NCBI GenBank assembly: GCA_905178155.1
Contig: CAJINV010000003.1
Location: 3,503,600 to 3,567,599 of the forward strand
Direction: 5' to 3'
Length of the DNA: 64,000 bases
DNA from: Amoebophrya sp. A120
Taxonomy: Eukaryota > Sar > Dinophyceae > Syndiniales > Amoebophryaceae
The translations under genes were made by a program, and so were the position numbers. The stretch's first letter is position 1. Every line of letters begins with the position of its first letter. Under the pieces are notes generated by a model. That model did not search any database and was not told the origin of the DNA. It worked only from the letters and a program-made list of their open reading frames with translations. Below are positions 50,458 through 59,822 of this stretch, in pieces.

Positions 50458-52572
50458 TTTCCTCGTGGTGTGGTCGAGAAAGGAGCAGCCGAGCGGGTAT
50501 CAAGTTAGAACAGCTTCTACTTGCTGCACCCGCAGCACCACAGCTCCGCTTCCCAGGAGGCAAAAAAAACGCCGGGGTGGGTGGGCAGGGTCGGCTTGGA
50601 GAGCTCCGGCTGCTCGTGCAACTGCTGGTGTGGGCTGTCGTGAAAAGGGTCGGCTCTGTCTTTCGAATCATTGCACGCGAAACAGGCGACGGTGATGATT
50701 CCTTCTCGTTGTGTAGAATTTTGGACCGGAAACGGCACGCGAGGGACCAAAAAAGGAAACGTGGAAATAAACCTTCGTGGTGCGAGAATGATTCAGCTTT
50801 GAGTCCGTGGCATCATCATAACGAGCACCGTGTTCGTCCTAGAGCAGATGAAAGCGTGTTTCTCCTTTTGATGCCGAAAAACGAAACAGACGTGATTTAG
50901 GTTTACAGACGTAACTTAGGTTTACAGAAATCGCAAAAATAAATGAGAACTGTGGTATCATTCTGCCGCGAACGACCCGAAACCCAAGACTGGTACTGAG
51001 AAAGAAGGGCTGCAATTCGCAAGGAATCCGTAGAATAGGTATAGGACAACTTACTACTAGCATTCACAGCAAGGCACAAATCATCTGAGTGGGTTCTCTT
51101 ATGAAGGGAGCATTTGAAGAATGAAAAGCAGTTCTCGGTCTGAAGACGGACTCTAAATCGGTTGTAGCTGGAAGTGGTATCTATTCCTATCGGGTAAAGC
51201 AATGCTTCGAGAGCTTTGATGCACGAAGGGCGGTTCGTCGACGTTGCAAATGCAGTTGTTCCTATTGTCGTCGTCTTCAGTGACAAATTGTCGTGATCTT
51301 CATCGTCTTCCGCTTTGGCTACAACTTCCTACCACAGAAAGCACGATCAGAGTTTCAGTTAACAGATCGGATCATCTTCTAAACTGGACCACCACGACAC
51401 AAAAAGTTCAGACATTCAATTACGTCAACAACATTCAAGGACCAAGGATACGGGTGAAAACTGATCACGGTGTAGCCAACCTCTGCCAGTATAAAAATAC
51501 GTAGATCTTAATCTTCTTTATCCATCTCGTGCGGTCGTACTGTGAGTCAAATGCCTATTGTTTGGATCTTGCTTCCATCTCTGTTTGCGTTGGCTGGTTT
51601 TGGCTTGAGATGAAGCACCTAGTGCTGCAAAAGCTCCGGTACATACTCACTGTCAGAAGCTAGGGCCTGATCATCATCATGCTAGTTGCGTATAGAAAAA
51701 ATATGAACTTTTGCGCCCTCACGTAAGTCTTTGCCTTTGCTTTCTCTCGTGTGAGAAAAACGCATACATCTGGGCGGGCGTTGAGATTTTCTTGCCTCGA
51801 TTGACTCAGATCAGTTTTTGAAGTAAGGACGCCCCGTCTGCACCTCCCCGCGAGCAGTCCTGGACATTCAAAAGTCTGAGTTTCGTCGTCACAAAAAAAG
51901 TACAAATTTCATATATGCTACGTGTACGTCTTTTCTTTTTCCTTGCACTCCTTCTCGTGATCCTTGTCGAAAACACACCAGCAACAGAAATGTATACCGA
52001 AGAGATGCAGATGTGAGAACAAGTGGAAGTCGCGTCGAAGACAACATGTTCTGCCAGTGATCATGTAAAAAGAACTTCACTGCCCTGGAAAACAGGCGGG
52101 ACGCGGCAGAGGGATGAAGTGTGCGCACCGATGAAAAGTGACCAGAAAAAGCTTGTATCAATGTACTTAGTATACGGACAACCAACCTCTGCGACCGCAC
52201 CTACATATCGAGATAGCTCTACGATGTGGCGAAGTGCGAAAGGCTGACAACACAAGCACCTCCCTATATACTTCTCTGCTCCTGGTGCGTCGATCGACGT
52301 TCCGTCGACTAGCGCCACCTGTCCTGCGACCGATAATCCGACCACCAATGATCCTCCACAGTACCCTGTTCCCAATAGGTCGTATTAAAAGCTTCTCGGT
52401 ATGGCAACTCCCACCAATAGTTGGTGCGCAACATATCATGGATACATTGCCCTTCCTGAACCGTGTCACTGGTGAAGAAGGGGGCTAGATATCAATTGCA
52501 AATATGTCAAGGCATCGAAAAATGTCACGCAGATTACTTAACATTTGCCATATTTCCCTTAAAATTTTTTTT
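50458..52572. other. 2.1-kb intergenic stretch, no gene supported
   Basis: The longest ordinary gap in the window. Several frames of 70-150 codons overlap on both strands (for example 50433-50900 plus, 50903-51286 minus, 52061-52375 minus), none with a motif or consistent composition. An 18-nt unit containing TTAGGTTTACAGA occurs twice in tandem near 50897 and 50915. It should contain the kinase promoter or leader; missing 3' exons of the next gene could also lie here. Confidence 0.45.
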
Positions 52573-55500
52573 TTACAAAAACAGAAGAGAACAGCCGAAG
52601 CTGAACCAACTCCGAATACCCTTTCCGAAGCTGTAAAAAACCGCAAGTATGTATTTACTACAGGCCACCGACGGGACAATGCCCTGAGAGAAGTATTCGG
52701 AAACTCCACAAACAATCGTAAAACCGTTTCGCCGAGGAAAAACAGGCTGATCATCAGCCTGTTTTTCCTCGGCGAACCACCAGTTTGTGTGACCGACAAG
52801 CCGCATCACAACTTTGCATCTTCCCCGGCCCAGACATATTTGTAAAATGCATACTAGGAAGTCGGCCCAAGTTCCGCAAGAGGGGATCCACGCATACCCC
52901 GAGTCCATCAGCGTCCTCACCGCAGCGGAAATGGTGCCGAACAGACGCTTCCTTGAACGGCCGAAGACAACGCCAGGGTTTCCAACGTACGACGACTGCA
53001 CGTCATCGCGCTCCACTTCCTGCAGGAATGCCCAGAACGGCAAACTGAAAACAACGAGCATAGAAAGGACCTCTGCGACGTACGCCGAGCGCGGCAGGAG
53101 CAGACTGGCTGTGTGCGGAACCAGTCGGCCGGTTGACCCTCCACTTCCTGCAGAGGTGTGCCGGAACAATACTAGTGTCATGGCCAGACCGAGGAAGAGC
53201 AAGCTGAGCAGCCACCCGAGGACAAGAAACAGAGCCCGCGGAAAGTACTCCCAGGGGTATTTTTGCATCGCCGCCACCTGCATTTTGTGGTTGCCGCAGA
53301 AAGCGCTTTGGGCATGCGCAAGCGCATTGAAACTTCTTTCCAGTTCTTCGCCCGCCAGTAAGCGCTCCGAAGAAGTCAGGCCGAAGAGAACCATTCTTAG
53401 GTTGACATTTTCGCTCCACACAAGCTGCCTCGTTTCGAAAAGCAGTAGGAGGAACATCGCGAATGCCACCACTGAATGCAGGGCCCTCTCGTACTTACGG
53501 GTTTTCATCTCGTGCAGCTCAGAGACCGGTCTCTGCTCTCTTGTCGGAGCAACTGCATCTTCGCCAGTAGCATCGTCCTCCCGCGCCGCGTGCACAGTGT
53601 CGGCTTCGTTACTCTTCTGGTCATAGGTCGAGGATGGAATTGCCGCGGCTATGAGTATCAAAACATGCGGAACGACCAGCCACACGACACGCAGCGCTAG
53701 ATGCCACACCCGTTCGGTCTGTGGCGCTACGAGATACAGGAAATCGTTGCCCTCATCTTCGTTTCTCCACACGACGGATTCACCACGAGGGTTGTAAGTG
53801 GCACTGGCACACTCTCGGTCGTAGACGGTCACCGTATAGTGCGACAGAATGACACAGATTTGATTGATGATCATACAGGTGGTAAAAATGCGGCCCTCCG
53901 AACTGTCGGATCGCTGGGTGACAGACGACAATGTTCCCCTGTCGAAAAAGTCCCAGGGTAACACGTAGTACTTCGACTCCGTGGACGGTAGCTCCTTTTC
54001 CTCGGTTGTGTCCTCCTGCCGCGTCTTGTTGTCACTGATCGCCGCCAACACTTCATGATTTCGCGGCAGCTCCCGCTGCACCACGTCTGGTGGCAGTACC
54101 TCGTCCGCCCCGTTGGCTCGTACATACGTGAGTGGAAAGAAAACCAGCTTTGTTGGCAGTACGATCGCGATCAGAACGGAAATGTAGCCCATGGTGAGAA
54201 AAAACATCGTGAACGTGTACTCGAGCTTCGATAGCGCAAATAAATACGTTAGTATCCACTCGATGACGATCTCGAGAAACGCCAGGAGGTCGCGCACGGT
54301 CCGAAAACCCCTCCTCGAATTCTCCTCCACGCCCTTCAGATCGTGGTTGCAGCTCGTCACCATGGCGCGGAGGTCGCGGTTCTCGCGTTCCAGGTCCGCC
54401 ACCGTCCTTGTCAGGGATGTCTGTGACGTCTGCAGTGTCGTCACCAAACTTCTTAACGATGTCTCTGACGCCTTATGACACCGCACGACTCCCCATGGCA
54501 TGAACGGCAATACAAGAGTCCGTCGGCAAGAATGCAGGTTCTGCATGACAAATTTGCACAGGCGTGTAGTGCTATTTGGGCTTCCAGAACTTGTCATGCA
54601 AACAGTGCCAAGAGGGAGAGGCACAACCTGGACTTCAAATTCGACTTGGTACTTTATTTTGCATGACAAATGCGGGGGTGGGGGACCTGAGCTTCTCATA
54701 AGCCTGCAGACTCGCCACCGACACTCCCAGCTGCGCAAGCTGCTGCTCAACCGAAAGCTGCTGTTTTGGTGCCGTCTGCTCATCATCAAGGCGAACCGCC
54801 TGCAACGCCGAGACGGAGGCCTCGCCCGTAGCGGCACTAGCGGCATCCGCATCCTCCTGATGAGCAGAGGAAGAAGCGGAATGTCGATCTTTTTTCCTAA
54901 AGTGGATAGGCCAAAAGGAAACAGGGTTTTTTTTCATTTTTTCTTCTGCTACGTCTCGCTTTAACTCAAATATGCGAGAAATCTTCATTATGATTTTTTG
55001 AATCTGTTCGACGCTAAGCCGTAGATGGTTCCCGTAGTTTGAAAAATCATCATAACAAATAAGTACTTCTCGTCGGGGTCCTACAGCTGAGTCTGGATTT
55101 TCATCACTCCGCTGTTCAAGAAATGTGTGGTGCGAAAAATCAAGCTGCAGTTCGGTCTCGTGCCCGTGGATCTGATGCGCAGTCGTCGAAAGAGCGAAGG
55201 GCTCAGTTGAAGATTTTGCCTCGCCATCTGTTCCGCTCGCAGAAGCTGGTCTGCTCTCATCGAATGCTTCCAGATCACCAGCGTCCTGGTGGCCGGGTTT
55301 GGAAAGCAATCGCGTGGCTAGAAGTTGCTCCTGACGGGTGGACACCTCTTCCCTTGCAGAATTACCAAGCTCCGAGCCACTTCGCTCCGACAGTTCGTAG
55401 GTCTTCGTCTTGTCTGGAGACGAAGACAACTGGGGCTCGCTTTCTTGAGAAATCGTATTGCCCTCCACCCTTCCGACAACAAAAACGCAACACGCTCCGG

Positions 55501-55573
55501 CGCAGAGCAGCACCCACCGTGCGAACCTGGAGCAACTCCGCTCCGCGAAGTGGGACAGCTGCCATTTGAGCAT
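52573..55573 (-). CDS. Multi-pass membrane protein with signal peptide and coiled coil
   Basis: The ATG at 55573 opens a signal peptide (WVLLCAGACCVFVVGRVEG, residues ~20-38). A Ser/Glu-rich region of about 250 residues follows. At 54660 the frame crosses a repeat-bounded intron, and joining at the shared ATTTGTCATGCA gives one 961-codon frame. After the join come a coiled coil (LVTTLQTSQTSLTRTVADLE) and about six membrane segments: LLAFLEIVIEWILTYLFAL, MFFLTMGYISVLIAIVL, LRVVWLVVPHVLILIAAAI, VVAFAMFLLLLFE, FLVLGWLLSLLFLGLAMTLV and LSMLVVFSLPFWAFL. There is no recognised domain; a channel or transporter is conceivable but not shown. The tail beyond about 52860 (after WADFLVCILQ) changes character and contains a perfect 49-bp palindrome, so the real C-terminus may be elsewhere. 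Confidence 0.6.
52728..52776. repeat. Perfect 49-bp palindrome (24-bp arms, 1-nt centre)
   Basis: Arms 52728-52751 and 52753-52776 are exact reverse complements around one C at 52752; the outer part is TTCGCCGAGGAAAAACAGGC. Beyond the arms, shorter inverted blocks continue imperfectly (CCACAAAC near 52705 and its complement GTTTGTG near 52784). It lies inside the last ~100 codons of the membrane-protein frame, where protein quality drops. Confidence 0.95.
54542..54671 (-). mobile_element. Short intron bounded by 12-bp direct repeats (introner-like)
   Basis: On the minus strand the 12-mer ATTTGTCATGCA occurs at 54671-54660 (end of exon 1) and 54553-54542 (start of exon 2). Removing one copy plus the intervening sequence (118 nt) fuses two different frames into PAFVMQ-NLHSC. 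A third, inverted copy (TTTGCATGACAAG) sits in the middle near 54593-54605. There is no GT at the left end or AG at the right, as in the repeat-bounded intron at 5911-6132. The exact junction inside the repeat cannot be told from sequence. Confidence 0.6.
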
Positions 55574-56916
55574 GTCACCAGCTCCAGATAAACAAATACT
55601 ATTGTTTAACTTCCTCTGCAGATGAAGGCAGGTGGACTTACAATGAACTGTGCATCAAGAACTGAAACTCATAGTACGGATCATTCTGTATGTTCTTCAT
55701 TCTTCTGCCGCACCTGCGGCGACACAAGAAACAAAGGATGGCTTCACATCAAGAAGTTCTTGCACGCAAAATCCGTTTCCTCTCTCTCTGTACACAACTT
55801 CACTCATTTAAAGACTATCGCTTAGTGTCTACAATGAAGATCCTGATCGGAAATCACTTGGAGGACTTGGAAGACACTGAACATCGTCATCGATTATATC
55901 CTTCTTCCTGTCTGCACATGATGTGAGCGCTTTCCTGCGGCGTAATACGCTTTCTCGTCATGCTCCGTCTGTACGACGAAATGGCGATTCCTCTACTGCT
56001 TGTCGTGCCAGAAGATTCCACTGCCAGGCTGGAAGCCAGAGCTTGAGCTTTCGGTTCAAACGCCAGTTGAAGCATTAACGCCAGTAGATGCGCTCGTGTC
56101 GTGTAAAAAAGAGCAAGGACATGAGAGCGGTTGTGCTTGTTGCTGGTCAATATGAAAAACATAAGGGGCACCACCTACCATTTTTACCAACACACGTAAG
56201 CTGACCTGAAAATAGGTCTTCGGCATTAAAGAGTTGTGACGTGACATTGAGCACAGGTAGAAGCATTGCGGATATGGGTGATGTTGATGTCGCATCTTCG
56301 GAAGCCCGCCATTGCTCAGCACAGAAACAGGATGAACCACGATCACACTGAGCTGGCGCATCCATGCATACTTTAGGTCCGGCCCCACCGCCCGCTGGAA
56401 AAAGTTCTTCTGAAATAGCCACTCGCGATAGTAGGAAGAAGGAGATAACATACACATCAACGGGGGGGAAGTAGATGTGATAGGGGAGACGAGGTGATCG
56501 CCTTTATTCTGCATGATGATCAGAAAAAAGAAAAAGATTAAATTTGCCCAAACGCGCGTAAATAGAATGCACATGAAGTTAGTGCCCTTTCCGTGGCACA
56601 AACGTGAATGTCGGATTCGCGGACATGGGCGGGGGTCTGGGTCACAATGATAGTTACAATCGAAACTCATGGTGAACATGAAAGCAAGTTTTGTATAAAT
56701 ATTGAAAAAAGATTAAAATTGATCGAAAATGAAAATCATGGTTGAAAAGTAAATAATGTTCATTTCACCTCCCTGTTATCTGCTTTTATTGTACAGTAAA
56801 ATTTATGACAGAAAAAAATTGATTGCCATTGCCCGTTGTTAGAGACAAGTCTGAAACATCAAGTCACACCGTAGGCCGAAACCTAGGCAGTAACTTTGTG
56901 TCACAACAAGACAAAT
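55574..56916. other. AT-rich gap with one doubtful minus-strand ORF
   Basis: About 1.3 kb between two genes. A 207-codon minus-strand frame (56679-56056) contains a hydrophobic stretch (LIFFFFLII) and then LKYAWMRQLSVIVVHPVSVL, and shows a GTCAGC donor-like site after KTYFQ. It may be one exon of a small gene, but there is no motif and its composition is close to the AT-rich background. Nothing else was recognised here. Confidence 0.35.
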
Positions 56917-58740
56917 TTACTCCGTGTTGAACTTGGGTGCGTACGCGCGCTGGTTGCCGGAAAGTTCGCCCGGGGTGGCGATCACGGTATTGACGAAGCA
57001 ACCCCGTCCGACTTGCTCATCGAGATGCGCTGTTTTGTTTTTGATTACTTAGCCATATGAGGTAATTTTCATCCCAGATTCAGATGCAGAAACACGTCTT
57101 GCACGACCTTCCGCCCAGACGGGCTTGCGCTGTGTTGTAGCGTCTGGTTGTACATTTTCGTAACAATGCGTGGAAGTAGAAGTCTCCTGGTTTAGACTCG
57201 AACGAACGGACAAACGCGCTGCCATTAATCAATCACGATGACGAGACACTAAAGAATCCAAAAAATCCTCCGTGGGCTGGAAAGTAGATGAAATAAACAG
57301 ATCTAGAAGATCACAAAGAGAACGTCAAATTACCTTGCAAGCCGTCTTCCATGCCCGCTTCCTTGCATTCCCAGACGCAGTAGGCGAGGTCCTTGCTGAC
57401 TGGCATGAAGGAATGGTTGGCAAACCCCTTGTCGAGGCCGTCTTGGGTGAACTTGGCATAAGCCTCCTGGTCGGCCATCATCTTAGCGGTGTCAGCCCAC
57501 CACTCATCGGCCTTGCCCTCCTTCATGTCGTGCTTCACGATGTACCACTGGCCTGAAGTATCAACAACATTTTTATACTTGAAAATATCACTTTTGTTAT
57601 GTTCGCTCTCCTCCCCCATCGCATTTCTAGCAATACCATGGGATCAGCTGGGAGAGCAATTAGCAAGATGCTGCTCGTGCACGCACTCCGAGTGCTCCCG
57701 TTCATGGTTCCAGATCTTCGGGCATACGCAGAGAAGGCAATTCCAATTTCAATTTCTACGATGAAGCTGACTAGATAGCAACGGAACAAACAAATGCATC
57801 TTTACTAGCCAGGGAAATAAACTTAAGTATACTGGCGCTGGAGGCGTAGGTGGCATTCAGTTCCATGGAGAGCTTGGAGTCCTTCGCGTAGGCGGCGGCA
57901 AACGGCATCTGTCCGCCGGTGAGCTCCGGGCTGATCACCATCAACTTGTTGACCATCATCTTCTGCCCCACGCTGTCATCCAACAGGGTCTGCAAATCAG
58001 CTTCCTTGACACCTGGGTCGTGGAGACGATATCATTATGTGGTCGTTTAGCATGCATTTGAATTTGTATGAAAAGAAAAACTAAAACATACAAGTTCAAC
58101 ATGAAATAACCTAGAAGTTCAACATGAAATAACCCGAATAAAACTTGGTAGACCTAGAAGACAATTTTAATTTTTATATGTGAAATTATAGTGCAAGGAT
58201 CAAGTTGTGTGGAGTGATTCTAGTCCTGCTCCTTCTCTTACCCGCCTTGCACTCCCAGATGCAGCAAATGTGGTCCTGCGCCATGGGGATGAAGGCGTGG
58301 TTGTAGAATCCGTTCCCGGAGTTGCCCGAGAACATGCCCTTGAGCTTCTCCGGGTCGGACAGGAACGGGGTCATGGCGGTCCACCAATCCTCCGCCTTGC
58401 AGTCCGGCTTGAAAGTGTGGTCAACCACGTAGAAGGTGCTGGGACCATCCGCGGCGGCCTCGGCCGGCTTGGCGGGCTCCTATGTTTAAATTCAAAATAT
58501 TCTTGCATGGTAATTGCGATGCTGGGATGATTTTTCGTCCCACAAATAGGCTGTGACTGTGTGGACTTCCGACTTCATCAACGAATGGAAATACAAATGA
58601 AAATAAATATCGAATTCATGCAACACACGTGGTCCACTTTGTGTAAATCTATTTTCAAATACCGCGGCCATTTGCGGCGGAGCAGCCGCGGCTGGAGCGG
58701 CTTCTGCCGCCTTTTCCTGCTTAGACGACGCGCAACCCAT
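56917..58740 (-). CDS. Predicted dual-acylated protein with a duplicated ~110-residue domain, five exons
   Basis: Exons: 58740-58663, 58479-58242, 58012-57833, 57552-57334 and 57029-56917 (TAA). All four introns are GT-AG (phases 0, 1, 1, 1) and give a 275-residue protein with no stop. The start MGCASSKQ fits an N-myristoylation site with a neighbouring Cys for palmitoylation, so attachment to the plasma membrane or alveolar membranes is likely. After an Ala/Pro-rich linker come two related halves. Each has a DWW or EWW motif (AEDWWTAMTPFL / ADEWWADTAKMM), then FYNHAFIPMAQD / FANHSFMPVSKD, then CCIWECKAG / YCVWECKEAG, and ends with MVISPEL or VIATPGEL and a Tyr-Ala segment. This is internal duplication. 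I do not recognise the family; it is small, soluble and probably a binding module. Confidence 0.85.
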
Positions 58741-58938
58741 TTTCTTTTCGAAGTTTGAGTTTCGGTTTACTAAACCGGAACAGTCGCTAAGTGATTAAAT
58801 TGAGACTATCAACCCTGAACGCAGCAAAAAAAGAACGCGTACGCGATGGAAACGACGAAATATGGAGTTTTTTGAAGCAAGACGATGGTGTGAGTACTTA
58901 CTTTGGGGTTTTTGGGTGTCGACGCTCTTTTTCTCTAG

Positions 58939-59159
58939 AGCGGGGTAACAAATTCTGACGAGTTGTGGCCGTCCCACTTCTCACCCGCCCGGCCGGGTGG
59001 GTGGCTAGTGGGACGGAACCAGGATCCTGACCACGAGAGCGGCGAAAAGCAAGATCCCGCCAGCTGGTCAGGATCCTGGTTCCGTCCCACTAGTCACCCA
59101 TTCGGCCGGGCGGGTGAGAAGTGGGACGGCCACAACTCGTCGGAATTTGTTACCCCGCT
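58939..59159. repeat. 221-bp inverted repeat with 95-bp arms
   Basis: Arms 58939-59033 and 59065-59159 are reverse complements with about four mismatches; the spacer is 31 nt. The outer end reads AGCGGGGTAACAAATT and its complement; the inner end is GGTTCCGTCCCAC and CAGGATCCTG. It lies just upstream of the acylated-protein gene, next to a GTAAGTACTC donor-like site on the minus strand near 58898, so it may sit in a 5' UTR intron or leader. No coding frame. It is probably a MITE-type element; clear target duplications are not visible. Confidence 0.9.
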
Positions 59160-59822
59160 CCACTGGTTTTGCGTTTGAGAGAATCGAAAAAAATGAAGCA
59201 AAAGGAGTACGCGGGGGCGCTCCTCCAACATACGGAATGTGGTATAGACAAAAAAGCCCACACAACGGTTTGAGTTTGTCTTTGCGGTTGTACGATGATT
59301 TGGACTAACTGTACGCCTAACGGTTTTTGCACGACTTCGAAAAAAGGACTTTTCTCTCTTACCGATGTTATTCATGGACGAAAAGTACAATGAAAATGAC
59401 CGACATCGCTTTCTCTTCGGCGACTGACAGAGAGAGATACATTTGACGTATTTCCTCGACGTATAAAGAAGTAGAAAACAAATTTGAACACTTTTCTATA
59501 TGCTGACTGCGGTGCAATCAGTTGTACGAAAGAGATGACAGGTCGCTTGACGTCGACCGCCCACCCTTGGAAGGAGTCAATGAGTCACGACTTCCGCATC
59601 CGCCTCCTTCTTAGCTGAAATTGAAAATGGACAAACGTCATGTGAAAAAGTGAAAAGTGTCGCTTTGTTCCTGATTTGATAGGAGATCGGAGAGCAGGTC
59701 AACGAGTGTCGTTTCGTACTGGGCCTCTGTCTTTCGCGCGAATCAAGATTAAGGCGCACCGGGGAAAGGCTGCAGCACGAAATCAGCGACAACGATGAAC
59801 GTGGTCAGTATAGAATCAAGAA
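59160..59822. other. Intergenic stretch, no gene seen
   Basis: About 660 bases between the long inverted repeat and the CWF19-type gene's stop. Frames are short and conflict on the two strands. No RNA gene or motif recognised. Confidence 0.5.

Noticed and set aside
52728-52776. Rho-independent-type terminator
   Set aside because: The genomic context is eukaryotic, with spliced genes on both sides; the palindrome is within a frame and lacks a following T run in the transcribed direction.
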